Source: Galerina marginata
Lineage: Eukaryota; Basidiomycota; Agaricomycetes; Agaricales; Galerinaceae
Length of the DNA: 64,000 nucleotides
Reading direction: 5' to 3'
Assembly: GCA_023014335.1 (NCBI GenBank)
Contig: JAECYW010000026.1
Coordinates: forward strand, 62,001 to 126,000
Shown: positions 24,279 to 37,307 of the stretch, in pieces
Layout of the letters: every line of letters starts with the position of its first letter
How positions within the stretch are numbered: position 1 is the stretch's first letter
The notes under the pieces: generated by a model
What the model saw: only the letters and a program-made list of their open reading frames with translations
Told to the model about the DNA's origin: nothing
The model's database searches: none
Position numbers and translations under genes: made by a program

Positions 24279-27145
24279 ATACACGACGAAGGAACGAGTC
24301 GTTGGTTGCGATGACGTGAAATTCATGCAAAGTCCAATTTTTTATAGCGTTCTGTGGCCTGCCAGCACGATCGGTGAATTTCTGTGACTCCCAAGTATCC
24401 TTTCTTCTTGCTCACATGATCTGCTTCTCGTTTCTCGTGCCCTTTGACATTGACAAAAGCAACCACTCCTGATCATGCATCGATGATCGATCAGGAGTCG
24501 ACTTGGCTCGTCACGGATAAAATTCTGTATTTTTTAAAATACTCACCGTTCACCAGGTCCTTTCAGCCCCACTGCGTTATCTTGAAGGGCTTCCTGAACT
24601 AAAGGCGTTTATCTGGCATTTTATTTTACTTCCAGATGCTTGAACTTGGAGAGCACAGAATGGAACGACGGTTTCGCCCCTATATCGTATCAGCGAATTC
24701 ACCGCCTGACACGTCGGCAGAACTTAATTGCTCCGACCCAATACGTCCCATGATTCAGCGAAGTCAGTGCTGAATATTCTCCATCTGCTTAAAATGCTTA
24801 TACAAGTTCCGCCGGGGAGCTAGCCTCGATCTAATGCTTCCGCGCCGAGAATGGGCAGCAGATCCTCAGAATGGAAACGCGGAGAATTGACTTGTATCAG
24901 CTTGTATCCCAAAGGGCTTCTTAGGGTTTTCTTCTCTCAAGTAATTTGCGGGGAAAAACCTGGGGAAATTATGCATCTCTCCACGATGTTGCGGATGACG
25001 TCGCTCAGAGACGATGTTTAATTATCCGTGGAAATTGCGAACAGAATTCTCGTCAACTGCGAAATTTACTCTTCACGGTTTGCTGTCATAAAGACGTTTG
25101 CAATCTTTTGCAATCGATTCAAATTGAACCAAATTTCTTTTGTTGAAGGATAAATTGTAGGGTATGTAAGGTTGCGGTTGGCGTTTTGATTTCGAAATTG
25201 AACGATTTGATATTCAAATCGTAATCGTCATCGTCTCGAATCTGGAGAAGACAATAATCTGGAAGAGTTCCGGCCACCCTGTCAATCGGTGGAATATCCA
25301 TGCTCGTTCTTGAATCGATCAGTTGGAGAACAGCACGCTAACTCAATGTCACACAGCATGTAGCAAGAGATATCCCGAGAACATATTGGTTTTGCTTAGC
25401 CGCCAAGAGTTTAATGCACCTGACTGCCAACGGAATAACCTTGAGATATTAGAGGAGACCGGCGTCACACGGGATCAACCTGCTCCAGTTCTGTATAACA
25501 GGATAACATTTCAAGTTTCTGTGTTCTCAGGTGAGGGTTAGGGGTACTGTCACGTATCCGCAATTCGTGGACGAATGTTTATGGAGGTCATTGAACTGGC
25601 TGACTGCAGACAACGAGCCTTGCAACGAGCGCTGAGCCGGAGGACCGGGTACAAGGAGCCGAGACGGCCCGAGAGCAACTTCGGGCTGCGCCACATGATT
25701 GTCCTCTTGGGTTCAACGACCCAGAAAATGTGTTAAAGTAATGAAACGGCCAATGATGCCGGTTTCCTATTTTACTAAATCGAAGATTAAAAATTGTATT
25801 CATCTGCTATATTCGTTTTTTCAAAACTCGAAGAGACGGACTCGTCAGACGGCTTAATTGCCTTTGATGAGCTTTGAAGACTATATAATAGATTGTCCAC
25901 TGGACTCGATCATTCTGTACAGGACAGTGGGTTGGGGAACGAGCCTGGAGCGACTGAAATTGTTGCTGGTTTAGTCCCGTAGAGCGGCTCCGGTGCATTA
26001 ATGTTCAGCCGGTCCGAAAAAAGATGTCGAAAGATAAAAAGCTTAAACTGGGTGAAGGATTAACACGAGCATTTCATTGCAAGATCTGTATCGAATGCAT
26101 CCTACCCAAAAAACTGCGTTAATCTGCGTTCAAATATAAAAGTGAGCGCAAAGCAAATTCCATAATGGTACTTCAATTTTCAGACGTCGAAACTTTCGGG
26201 CTTCTAGTCATGTTGCATAGAGGCAAATGTTCTTCTTTATCCGAGTCCCAGTAATGTGTATAAAACATTTTGTTATTGCTGCTATAAGGCAAGTCAATGT
26301 CTATGTGTCACTTGCAAGCTGTCGCGGTGATTTCTTGGCAAGAAAAGCTGGAAAATTCAAGGGGCGGTTCAAGACGTGCCCTAAATTTAAACCATGGACC
26401 GTCCGGCCCCCGATAGAAATTTGGGATGCACATACTAAGTCTCTCCAAATGAGCAGCGATTTTGGAACAAAAAATAAGCTTTGGTCTTGTGCGCTCATGT
26501 TGGGTTTATCGGTTTGGTTGTTTCCAGGCGTCGACTGCGTATAATATGTTGTATGACCTAGGATAGGTCTCCATGTTCAGCTAAAATTAGCTCCCGATGG
26601 GCTTGAAGTGGCAACCTATTTTTGGAATGTATCAATTTATTTGCAGGGGAACTGGCCTGCGCCGAAGTCAGCAAAGCCAAACTTCTGCGTTTTCAATAGC
26701 TATGGCGTGGAAAGCGGACGGGACTCCCAAAGCTAACAGGCTTCACCGACAGAATTTACTCAACGTGTGGTTTGCGCCGGAAGGCTTTCAATAAACGTAT
26801 CGAGCAGGTTCGTTTAATCAGGTGTATTTGGGCGATTTCAACGTCACTCACCTTCCGGAATTTCCAACGACTACACTGTTTTAGTTACCGCGTTTACTTC
26901 GGGTTTATTTTGGAATGTCATACGGCTCAGGCTGCAGGAAAATATTCAGTTTTGGCATAGGCAAAGCATCACGGGCTTGTTCATTGGCGACAACACACCT
27001 CGCTTGTGCAGACGATTCTATGGCTAACAATCGGGATCGTGACCTGCATTTGTCCCTTGGGTACCTTCCGAGAAGTCGCCAACGAATATTTCTCATGGCA
27101 TATTGGGATGTCTGGTATTCTCTATCTGAATACACCCTCCCCAGT
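24279..27145. other. 2.9 kb between URC4 and the cellobiohydrolase cluster
   Basis: No gene is recognised. The last few hundred bases are the distal promoter of the first cellobiohydrolase gene. Around 26895 a short block (TTACTTCGGG) recurs upstream of the 35-kb and 40-kb paralogues (near 34643 and 39880). Confidence 0.45.
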
Positions 27146-27223
27146 CCCGGATATTTTCCGTTCGTCCTTGTATATAACCAAGGATTCAGAGCCTCATACG
27201 ATGCATCAGTTCAACGACTGCAC
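27146..27223 (+). promoter_or_regulatory. core promoter and leader of cellobiohydrolase gene 1
   Basis: A block of about 30 bp (CCCGGATATTTTCCGTTCGT, then on to TATATAA at 27171-27177) is conserved with the promoters at 34935 and 40155. The leader motif CATCAGTTCAACGACTGCAC at 27204-27223 is identical in all three. TATA-to-ATG distance is 91 nt, against 89 and 90 in the paralogues. Confidence 0.7.
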
Positions 27224-27261
27224 AGTACTACTCCTAGGCTTCTGGCACTCTTGCATCTACG

Positions 27262-28913
27262 ATGTTTAACAAAGCCGCTCTCATCGCCTTCTCGCTGGTC
27301 GCTATGGTGTGCGGCCAACAGGTCGGCACCCTCACCGCAGAAAACCACCCACCTCTGCCATGGTCAACTTGCACCAAAGCTGGTTGCACGAACCAAGCTG
27401 CCGGCGCTGTTGTACTCGACTCTAACTGGCGTTGGCTCCACAGCACGGCTGGCGCTACTAATTGCTACACAGGCAACACCTGGGACGCCACACTTTGCCC
27501 CGATGCCACCACTTGTGCGAAGAACTGCGCGCTCGATGGTGCCGACTACTCCGGTACCTACGGTATCACCACCAGCGGCAACGCCCTTACCCTCAAATTC
27601 GTCACCACCAGTGCTCAGAAGAACATCGGATCGCGTGTTTACCTCATGAATAGCCCGACGCAGTATCAAATGTTCAAGCTTCTGAACCAGGAGTTCACCT
27701 TCGACGTCGATGTATCCAACCTTCCCTGCGGCCTCAACGGAGCACTATACTTCTCGCAAATGGACGCAGATGGTGGTTTGGCTAAGTACCCCACTAACAA
27801 GGCCGGGGCGAAGTACGGAACTGGATACTGTGACTCACAATGCCCCCGAGACATAAAGTTCATCAACGGACAAGTAAGTTCGAACATATAAGCCTTTTAC
27901 TTAAATTTGATTCTTATTTTAAATAGGCAAATTCCGCTGGCTGGACACCATCGCCAAACGACGTCAATGCCGGAACTGGCCCGTTCGGAACCTGCTGCAA
28001 TGAGATGGATGTCTGGGAAGCAAACAACAACGCCGCCGCCTTCACCCCTCACCCTTGCACCGTCAGCGGCCAGACGCGCTGCACCGGAGATGCTTGCGGA
28101 ACCACGAGCCGCTATGCCAGCGTCTGCGATCCCGATGGTTGCGATTTCAATTCCTTCCGCATGGGCGCCCCCAACTTCTACGGCGCTGGAAAGACCGTCG
28201 ACACCACCAAGAAATTCACAGTTGTTACCCAATTTATCACCGACACCGGAACCGCCACTGGAACTCTCAAAGAAATCCGCCGCCTCTACGTCCAAAACGG
28301 TGTCGTTATCCAAAACTCCAAGGTCAATGTCCCAGGAATGTCCACAGCCTACGATTCGATCACCACCGCGTTCTGTAACGATCAGAAGAAGGCTTTCGGC
28401 GATACCACTGACTTCCAGACGAAGGGTGGACTCGCTAACATGTCCAAGGCTATGGCTTCCGGAATGGTCCTCGTCCTCTCCGTTTGGGATGACCACGCGG
28501 TCAACATGCTCTGGCTCGACAGTGACTACCCGACCACCTCCCCCGCAACCGCCCCCGGTGTAGCTCGTGGGTCATGCCCAACCAACTCCGGTGTGCCAAC
28601 CACCATCGAAACCACTGAGGCCAACGCTTCCGTTACTTTCTCGAACATCAAATTCGGTGACATCGGTACAACCTACACTAACACTGTCACTGGAGGTGGT
28701 GGTACTACCCCACCTTCTGGAACTACCACTGCCCCCGCCCCCGCTGGCACTGCGGCCAAATATGGTCAATGGTAAGTCATTTCTTCAACATTTATGCAAA
28801 AATATATATCTAACATCTCACTCAGCGGCGGTATTGGATGGACTGGTCCTACTGCTTGCGCCGCAGGTTCAACCTGCCAGGTTTCCAACCCGTACTACAG
28901 TCAGTGCCTGTAA
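27262..28913 (+). CDS. cbhI: GH7 cellobiohydrolase I with C-terminal CBM1 (gene 1)
   Basis: Exons 27262-27873, 27927-28771 and 28826-28913 encode 514 aa. An 18-residue signal peptide ([18 protein letters not shown]) precedes QQVGTLTAE, so the mature N-terminus is probably pyroglutamate as in other CBH I enzymes. The GH7 catalytic motif [11 protein letters not shown] places nucleophile E230, D232 and acid/base E235 (precursor numbering). A Gly/Thr/Pro/Ala linker (about 455-483) joins a family 1 carbohydrate-binding module, [17 protein letters not shown] to NPYYSQCL, with its four Cys and three flat-face aromatics. It releases cellobiose processively from crystalline cellulose outside the cell. 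The last intron splits the CBM at its first Cys. Expression is probably induced by cellulose, as for the family; the shared promoter block fits co-regulation. Confidence 0.95.
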
Positions 28914-30387
28914 AATCTCTGCGCTCGCTTTCAGAAAACGCTTCTTCTCTTTCGTCGCGAGCTTATATTTAAGGCGCTTTGCATGTAGAATCAATGAATA
29001 ATAGGACTGATTTTGTGATGGCCTGTGGCTTGAATTCCTATTTTAGCCTGTAACCGTTCTCAGCGCTTATCTGGCCTGTAGGCAGTCGTCTCTAAGTCAA
29101 GCACAGAGCCCCCAAACAAGGTCCCTGAGGTCTTTACCTGATTCGTTTTCTTTTTCCATCCAAAAGATACTCAAAGTCAAGCCCGAATTCGAAGTTTCCA
29201 TTTTTAGGCTCGCGCTATTGATTTGATCCGGAGGCTTCTTCGGCTTTTAGTTTTTGTTCAGTTGTGCGTTCATATTAAGATCGTTTAATTATTTAACCGG
29301 CTACTGGGAACCTTGGGCAAACCACGAGACTCCCTCAGCTAAACATTTAAGCGAAAACTGAGCGTGAACCGTCATCCTTGGCCGTCATTTCAAGTGCACA
29401 GGCAGCCCTCCTAGACAGACCACGATACAGGTGAAGAGCGTTTATTCGAGATTGTCAAAGCCGTGAAGAGGCCGTGCAATGAACACGATATAAACGCCTT
29501 TTTCTACTTCCTTCTCAACTTCAGTCGGTCGCCCGGTGCCCGAATACACACCATTGAAATGTCAGGGAAAGGTCAATAGTGATCGTTGAACATCAAATTT
29601 GCAGGTCAACTTTGATTTGACTCTTAATTTAGTCGTCTGTGAACGAGGCGCCAAGCCTTACTTGCGGGTGAAAAGTGTCACTGGGAACAATCAGAGCAAC
29701 CTTCCCATACCGAAATCGATCCTATGTTTGATCCTTTTAAAATGACAAATGAATTGATTTCCGGTAAAGTCGTAACTTCACTTAGAGCTCGGGATATGAA
29801 CCTGGATAAAAGACGGCTAGATTCAATGGCTTACTCTGAATAACCCTAATGTCGCGGACATCCTCGACATTTGATCGTCCATTTGATTACACTTGGATTT
29901 CACGTTCTCATATCCAACTTGCTTGGTATAGAAGATTTCTTCTTGAGAGGGGTAGACGATAAATACTAGTTCCACGGAGGGAAAGATTTTCCCTAAAGCG
30001 TTCTTGCGAATATCGTCTTCATCACTGGCATCGCACGGTTAGCGATCTATTAGTCGAAAGCTTGCTGTAACCCGGATGAACTGTTTAATGCTCTTTGGGG
30101 CGGCTGATGATCTCCTCATGGCTTTTTACCAAACAAACTCAGTAAGAAGCATGGCTGGACCGACATTGCAAGCCTATTTCTCAAGTCCACATGACTAAAA
30201 TTAGCAGTCAGGTGAGATTTTAAATTGACGATTGGAAGATGCCAAGCGCACATTTGTGCCAGCCGACAGTCCGAAATGTTTCCAACTTGAAAAATGGGAT
30301 GTTTTGTGAAGGCCAGAGTGGAGACGCAAGTACACATTGAAAGCGAACTTTTGCAGTATCGTCGGATTATCCAGAGATGGAGAAGCG
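28914..30387. other. intergenic between cellobiohydrolase genes 1 and 2
   Basis: 3' flank of gene 1 and promoter of gene 2. No ORF worth calling. The promoter block found in the other three genes is absent here. Confidence 0.5.
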
Positions 30388-30395
30388 TATAAAAG
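30388..30395 (+). promoter_or_regulatory. TATA box of cellobiohydrolase gene 2
   Basis: TATAAAAG lies 62 nt before the ATG at 30450, closer than the about 90 nt seen in the three paralogues. The leader is also unrelated to theirs. Confidence 0.6.
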
Positions 30396-30449
30396 TGGGG
30401 CAACATTCAGAGCAAGTCTCCAGTACATTTCGTTCAACAGATTTTGGCA

Positions 30450-31886
30450 ATGTTCCCAAGGCTCGCTCTCATCTCCTTCGCTTTCATCTCTGTGGTACAT
30501 GGCCAATTAGTTGGTACGTACCAAGCGGAGACGCACCCCACGCTCAGCTGGCAAAAATGCACCAAAAGCGGTTGTACCACGACGGCCGGTAGCGTCGTCC
30601 TCGACTCCAATTGGCGCTGGGTGCACAGCAAGAGTGGCTACAACAATTGCTACACCGGTAACACCTGGGATACCACTCTCTGTCCCGATAACCAAAGCTG
30701 CGCAACCAACTGTGCTCTTGAAGGAGCCGATTATCCAGGCACTTATGGTATCTCGACCAGCGGGAATGCGCTTACGCTGAAGTTCATCCAGAACAACAGC
30801 AACGGAAAGAACATCGGCTCGCGGGTCTACCTCTTGGCGAGCGACACCAAATACCAGATGTTCAAGGTCCTCAACCAGGAGTTCAGCTTCGATGTCGATG
30901 TTTCCCAGCTCCCTTGTGGTCTCAACGGTGCGCTTTACTTTTCGCAGATGGACGAAGACGGAGGCATGGCGAGGTTCACCACCAACAAGGCTGGGGCCAA
31001 GTACGGTACCGGATATTGCGATTCCCAGTGCCCCAGAGATATCAAGTTCATTAATGGACAGGTACGCTTCCGATAATGATCTTCACCACGTACTTTTGAA
31101 GTTTAAAAATTTACACAGGCCAACGCCGAAGGATGGAAGGCTGCAAGCAACGACGCCAACGCGGGTACTGGAAATTACGGCACTTGCTGCAACGAGATGG
31201 ACGTATGGGAGGCCAATTCAATTTCCGCTGCTTATACCCCACATCCATGCGACGGAACACAGCAATCGCGCTGCAGCGGTACCGCTTGCGGAGGAGACAC
31301 TAATCGATACGGAAGCTCTTGCGACCCAGATGGCTGCGACTTCAACTCTTTCCGTATGGGCGACCAATCTTTCTACGGACCAGGACTGAAAGTCAATACG
31401 AAGACGAAATTCACAGTAGTAACCCAGTTTATCACCACCACCGGTACCGCCACAGGTACTCTCAAGGAGATCCGCCGCCTCTATGTCCAGGGCGGAAAGG
31501 TTATTCAGAACTCCAAGGTCAATGTTGTCGGCATGTCCACAAGCTATGATTCGATCACCGCCCAGTACTGCACGGACGCTAAGAAGGCCTTCGGGGATAC
31601 CGACAGCTTCGGCCAGCACGGCGGTTTGGGGGGTATCTCCAAGTCAATGGCGGTAGGTATGGTCCTCGTGCTCAGCGTTTGGGACGACCACACCGCGAAT
31701 ATGCTCTGGCTCGACAGCAACTACCCCACCACTTCGAGCACCACCAAGGCGGGTGTTGCTCGTGGGACGTGCGCTACCAGCTCTGGAGTGCCTGCCGATG
31801 TCGAGGCATCTGCTGCGAACGCCCAAGTTATCTATTCAAACATTAAATTCGGCGATATTGGTACGACTTACACCGGGACCGCCTGA
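30450..31886 (+). CDS. cbhI: GH7 cellobiohydrolase I without CBM (gene 2)
   Basis: Two exons, 30450-31061 and 31119-31886, encode 459 aa. The signal peptide [18 protein letters not shown] precedes QLVGTYQAE. Exon 1 has the same 612 nt and the intron falls at the same place as in the other three genes. Catalytic residues are E230, D232 and E235 in [11 protein letters not shown]. The protein stops at TTYTGTA right after the catalytic domain, with no linker or CBM1. Its sequence is clearly further from genes 1, 3 and 4 than those are from each other (for example [45 protein letters not shown]). A CBM-less CBH is expected to act better on dispersed or high-load substrate; that is family knowledge, not seen here. 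Confidence 0.95.
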
Positions 31887-32090
31887 TCATTTTATTATTC
31901 ACTGAGGGGCTGAATTGATTTATTAACAACCTGAACTGCGCTTTTGTATATGATAGTTCCTTCGATATAAACAAGAAATTGATTTCTCACCTTGAGTACC
32001 TTTCGCTGTCCTAACAATAGGATGTGGCTGCTGAATGAGTTGAAGAACAAACGAAGCTTCAAGTTCAAGTCCTAGTAACGACTGCCGAGT
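31887..32090. other. 3' flank of gene 2
   Basis: Short non-coding stretch before the start of the duplicated 5.2-kb unit. Confidence 0.4.
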
Positions 32091-32879
32091 TTGGTTGTTA
32101 TGATCGAACGCCAGAACCAAATATTTTGAAAATTTCTCACCGACTCGACTTGGCATCAACATGCTCATCCATTCTCCTCCTTGTCCCGTTGCCGAAGGTC
32201 AAGAAAACAAGATAATTTCGAGGCCGCCCGCTCGTTTTCTGATTTAAATGTGCTCTCTGGTTAGGATCTGAATCGATTTTTTTTCTGTCGACACTACTCG
32301 AGCAGCTCGCTCGATTTGTCCTGCTCAAGAGGTTACTTGGTTAGTACTACTCATCGTCTGAGTCATCTGAGTTACGGGTGCTTTGCTCGAAAGGAATTCT
32401 GGACATGTGATCTGTCGGTGGAATGCGAAGTGAAAAGTCGACACCCCAGCGAGGCTCGCAAATCAGTCTCTGCCGTTGTGAATCTGGCCTTTACACAAAC
32501 ATCCAGTCAAACATCACCTCTGCGAAACGACCCCACACTGGATCGCGCTCGCACCAATTTAGTGGTGAAGCTGCGTTGCCAGGTGGCGATGTTCCGCTTG
32601 GTGTGGACGGAGATTCATGCAGAACGTAGGCAGACGAGAGTGTTCATCTCGAAGGTGAGGCGAGCGAGTGGTTGTAACTTGTCGTAGGCGAAGCTTGCAA
32701 CCGGTGGTACTTAGGAGCAGCGAGAGTTGAACTGGAAGGACAAGGACGTCGTCCAATAATTCATCGTACTCGAATTCCCCCAGTAGCCGGCAGCCAACCT
32801 ACTACCCAAGCGGAGCGTTTCTAATCCTCGTTCTTCTTATGCTGTTGGTCACCTTCATTTCCCCTTCTATTTCCCTGAT

Positions 32880-33104
32880 ATGGCCCCCGATTTACTCGCT
32901 GTCAAAACCGAAGAAAAACGGACCACGCTTTGTTTCTCGTCTGTCTCCCCAAAAGACGAACTTTTCGCCTTAGCGCCAAGTGATAAACAACCGACGACTG
33001 ACCGTTATAGGGAGATAAAGGAGCTAGGCTTATCTACCCCTCGGCATGTCTGTGCTGTCTCTTTACAGGCCCCGACGGGAAGGCTACACGCGTATTATTT
33101 ATAA
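32880..33104 (+). CDS. short candidate coding segment, duplicated (copy 1)
   Basis: The frame starting MAPDLLAVKTEEK and running through SVSPKDELFALAPSD is conserved as protein with the segment at 38091-38224 in the second duplication unit (PNLLAIKTE...SILEKDELFAVWPG). The two copies differ mainly at third codon positions in the shared blocks, as expected for a coding region under constraint, while flanking spacer has drifted more. The family is not recognised. It may be one exon of a larger gene; upstream exons were not found. The ATG at 32880 is not conserved in copy 2. Confidence 0.3.
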   Translation: MAPDLLAVKTEEKRTTLCFSSVSPKDELFALAPSDKQPTTDRYREIKELGLSTPRHVCAVSLQAPTGRLHAYYL

Positions 33105-34934
33105 TTAATACTCGACGTCGACCGCTCAACGCTTGGGCCGTGGTGGTATAGCCGCAACTACCGTAATGTTGGCCCACGTTTCTGGGACCCAAACATTAAC
33201 CTTACGAAGCGATTTTCTTTCCACCGAACTTGTGCTTTGCTTTTTCTTTTACAAACTTTCGTCGATCTGATATTCAGATCGAGAACTCCTCATCAGACGC
33301 ACAGGCCAAGGCTAGGATAGGCGAGTAACCGGGGAAATATGCACCGCAAACTATGATAAAAAAGAAGCCAAGCTATCGACCAAATGTGGATATTTTTCTT
33401 CACTCTCAGTGGTGACACTTTGACCTAAAATTGGAACTGCCTGTCAGTTCTATCTCGCCAGCCAGATGCAGGGCCAAAATCAATCTCGGGAAATTGACGA
33501 CGGGCGGTCAGAAACAAATTGTTTGAGTTGTAGCATGGGGTTTTTCTGGGTTGTTGCCCGACCGGATAAATAAATGCATGGAGAGAAGAGGAGTCTCTCG
33601 TAAACTTCTGACTTTAGCCGCTAGTTTTCGCGGATAAGAGCATTTTCTTTTCGATCTCATTCCTAGAACAAATACAAGATGTATATAGAGCAGACAGCCT
33701 AAGGGCTCATTTGATATTTATTGAGAAGTACGTTTCATGCTATTTCGAACTCAAATATTACCGCCAGTATCTCCGATTTCGGACCAGGCTGGCCCCTAAG
33801 AAATCGAGGTTCACGATGACGCAGTACCACTAAACATCCGGGTGATTATTTGTAGGGACTATTTTGAGGAAGGGAAGCAGAAATATCGAAGAGTTCGACC
33901 ATAAATATGACTTGAATAATATTCTTTACAAACGTGTTGAGTGGAGCTGGGGCGCCAAGTTTTAGAATGGCTCCGGCGCAGGATCGTTTGTGCGGTGATT
34001 AAACCACCCGGAAGAAAGATGCTGGGGAAAAGTCTAAAGGATGAAAGATTAAGAGAGCTGAAATAGGGCGTTTAGGATTTCAATAGATACACTACTTTAA
34101 AACTTAAATTGGAAAATGTCCCGCAACCACTTTTCGCTATTGGAACATACGAAGTGTATATGAAGGAGAATAAGCGGCGTGAACGTCGAGGGATTCGTCA
34201 AAAAGCCATATCTATACTCCTGTAGTCAATGATGACAATCACGATAGTTAACAATTTCGTTCTTCCAGCGGGGGGTGTCAGCCGACGGCAATTCTGTGGG
34301 AAAAGAAGGGCTTAAGGCATCTCGGCCTAAATTTAGCTGGTGATTGGCTTGGCGGCCTCGGTCTATCTTTAAGCTTGGCATCCAACCACCAGAACATAGC
34401 GAGCGATGACAGCAAGTCAACGAAGATCCGTGCTCTCCATAAGCATGGCTTGATCATGGCCAAAATGACGGTAAGGCTTAGGAGAGCACCTTTAATGTTA
34501 CTGAACATAGTGAGAAAACTGGCTCATGTGTCATTTTCCGCAGGATATTTTGCAGAACAAGGTTCTCTTGTCGTATCTGCTACGATGCGATGCTCATCAT
34601 GTGCCAAAACTTCCATCGACTCCAATTTTTCTGCATGCGCATTTACTTCGGGCGTTTTGAAGGATGTTCTCCGGCTCAATTCGTAGCAGAGTAGCAAGCC
34701 TTCCAGTGGGACTGGAACGGAGCATCACCACACCTACGAGCGGTTGAGTGACGATATCCTTGTCTTTCGTGGCAAAGATATCGTTGCTTCTAGGCGAAGC
34801 ACGAGCATCGTGACACTGTGTCCGGGATGGCTAACCTACATTGGGACCCTGCTCAGCCTCCGAGAAGGCTCCAACGAATGCATTTTCGTGTCATTATCTT
34901 CAGCTTTTCGTACCACTTGATGATTGCTTGCGAC

Positions 34935-35011
34935 GCCGGACATTTTCCGTTCATTCTCGTATAAAGACGGCCTTCAATGTTCGAAAATCCGCATCAGTTC
35001 AACGACTGCAC
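34935..35011 (+). promoter_or_regulatory. core promoter and leader of cellobiohydrolase gene 3
   Basis: GCCGGACATTTTCCGTTCAT leads to TATAAAG at 34960-34966. The leader motif CATCAGTTCAACGACTGCAC is at 34992-35011. Both are shared with genes 1 and 4. Confidence 0.7.
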
Positions 35012-35048
35012 CGGTCTACACTCAGGCTAACAGGCACTCTCATCTACG

Positions 35049-36711
35049 ATGTTCAACAAAGTCGCTCTCATCACCTTCTCGCTCATCGCCATGGTGTGCG
35101 GCCAACAGGTCGGCACCCTCACCGCGGAGACCCACCCACCTCTTCCATGGTCAACCTGCACCAAGGCTGGTTGCGCGAACCAAGCTGCCGGCGCTGTTGT
35201 ACTCGACTCCAACTGGCGCTGGTTGCACAGCACCGCAGGCGCTACCAACTGCTACACCGGCAACACCTGGGACGCCACACTCTGCCCCGATGCCGCCACC
35301 TGCGCGAAGAACTGCGCTCTCGATGGTGCCGACTATTCCGGCACCTACGGTATCACCACCAGCGGCAACGCTCTTACCCTCAAATTCGTCACCAGCAGCG
35401 CCCAGAAGAACATCGGATCGCGTGTTTATCTCATGGCTAGCCCCACCCAGTACCAGATGTTTAAACTCCTGAACCAGGAGTTCACTTTCGACGTCGATGT
35501 TTCCAACCTTCCCTGCGGTCTTAACGGAGCTCTCTACTTCTCGCAAATGGACGCAGATGGTGGTTTGGCCAAGTTCCCCACTAACAAGGCCGGTGCGAAG
35601 TACGGAACTGGCTACTGCGACTCGCAATGCCCCCGAGACCTCAAGTTCATTAACGGAGCTGTGAGTATTTTCCGAGTCTATTCTTATTATGTTTCTCAAT
35701 TTTTTCGATTCTCAATCAGGCTAACTCCGCTGGGTGGACTCCTTCTGCCTCTGATGCCAATGCCGGAGCTGGTCAATTTGGAGCTTGCTGCAACGAGATG
35801 GATATCTGGGAAGCCAACAACAACGCCGCCGCCTTCACCCCTCATCCTTGCACCGTCAGCGGCCTGTCGCGCTGCCAAGGCGCAGCTTGCGGTACCACCG
35901 ACCGCTACGCCAGCGTCTGCGACCCCGACGGTTGCGATTTCAACTCCTTCCGCATGGGCAACAAGAACTTCTACGGTGCTGGCAAGACCGTCGACACCAC
36001 CAAGAAATTCACCGTTGTCACTCAATTCATCACCGACACCGGAACTGCCACTGGAACTCTCAAGGAAATCCGCCGCTTGTACGTCCAGAACGGCGTTGTC
36101 ATCCAGAACTCCAAGGTCAACGTCCCAGGAATGTCCACAGCCTACGACTCGATCACGAGCGCTTTCTGCACGGACCAGAAGAAGGTATTCGGCGACACCA
36201 CGGACTTCCAGGACAAGGGTGGACTCGCCAACATGTCCAAGGCTATGGCTTCCGGAATGGTCCTCGTCCTCTCCGTCTGGGACGACCACTCCGTCAACAT
36301 GCTCTGGCTCGACAGCAACTACCCGACCACCTCCCCAGCCACCGCTCCCGGTGTTGCTCGTGGATCCTGCCCAACCAACTCCGGTGTGCCAACCACCATC
36401 GAAACCACTGAGGCCAACGCTTCCGTCACTTTCTCGAACATCAAATTCGGTGACATCGGTACCACCTACACCAACACCGTTACAGGCGGTGGCGGCACCA
36501 CCCCACCTTCGGGAACCACCACTGCCCCAGCTCCCGCTGGCACCGCCGCCAAATACGGCCAATGGTAAGTCATTCCTTTGAGATACATCGCAGGAACGTA
36601 TATCTTACATCTTACCCTCATAGTGGTGGTATTGGCTGGACTGGTGCTACTGTTTGCGCTGCGGGTTCAACTTGCACAGTGTCCAACCCATACTACAGCC
36701 AGTGCCTGTAA
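35049..36711 (+). CDS. cbhI: GH7 cellobiohydrolase I with C-terminal CBM1 (gene 3)
   Basis: Exons 35049-35660, 35720-36564 and 36624-36711 encode 514 aa, the same exon lengths as gene 1. The signal peptide [18 protein letters not shown] precedes QQVGTLTAE. The catalytic motif [11 protein letters not shown] has E230, D232 and E235. The linker [20 protein letters not shown] matches gene 1 exactly. The CBM1 reads [17 protein letters not shown] to NPYYSQCL. Intron 1 happens to stay open in another frame, so a naive ORF runs to 36581; splicing at 35661-35719 restores the GH7 sequence. The enzyme acts outside the cell on cellulose chain ends. It lies in unit 1 of the 5.2-kb duplication, with gene 4 in unit 2, yet its coding sequence and linker look at least as close to gene 1, which may reflect gene conversion. 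Confidence 0.95.
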
Positions 36712-37307
36712 AGACCTAAAGAACGCCTTCGAAAAACTGGTCATTTTGTTCTCTCGACATTCGTCGCGAGGGATGCAACTTACCTATAGGATGATTTTCA
36801 TGTAATAAGTTCGAGAATAATAGGATTGATTTCGAGACTCCTGTCCTGATCATGATTGAAGAACGTCGACCAGGCGCTTTCCTTTCTTACTCTAGTCGTC
36901 AACGAAGAATTACGCTAACGTCTGTCTTAGGATCTCGAATGGCCTTGTAGTTTTGGTTTGGAGCCAGACAAGATTATGACACCTTCTCCTTAGCAGACTT
37001 TCGACAACCGCCTGAAGACGAAGGCGAAATGAAGGCGACGTTCTCTGAACTATCTGTCGATGGCGATGGAATATTCTAGGGTTTTTTTCCTATATTTTCC
37101 AAAAAGTTTGATATATATCGGCGCATTGGTATGACTTCTATTGCGACAACCCCCTGTCTTCATTTGGTCTTCATCTCACTTGGGGTTGACGAGCACTGAC
37201 CAAAACATCGTGCCGCCGTCTGTCTGTACATATCTTGTCCATCTGAAATAGACGAGAAGGTATGTTACTCATCTGGGCCGCACAGCGGTCTTCTTTCCTA
37301 GCTGCCT
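36712..37307. other. 3' flank of cellobiohydrolase gene 3
   Basis: Non-coding spacer up to the start of duplication unit 2. No other feature is seen. Confidence 0.4.

Noticed and set aside
26915..27649. 244-codon ORF overlapping the start of cellobiohydrolase gene 1
   Set aside because: It runs from the promoter through the leader and exon 1 in a different frame. It is a shadow ORF.
35696..36562. 288-codon antisense ORF in gene 3
   Set aside because: It is a composition shadow of the GC-biased GH7 codons; similar shadows occur opposite genes 1, 2 and 4.
35049..36581. Single 510-codon ORF through cellobiohydrolase gene 3
   Set aside because: It reads through intron 1 into the wrong frame. 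Splicing at 35661-35719 restores the GH7 sequence.
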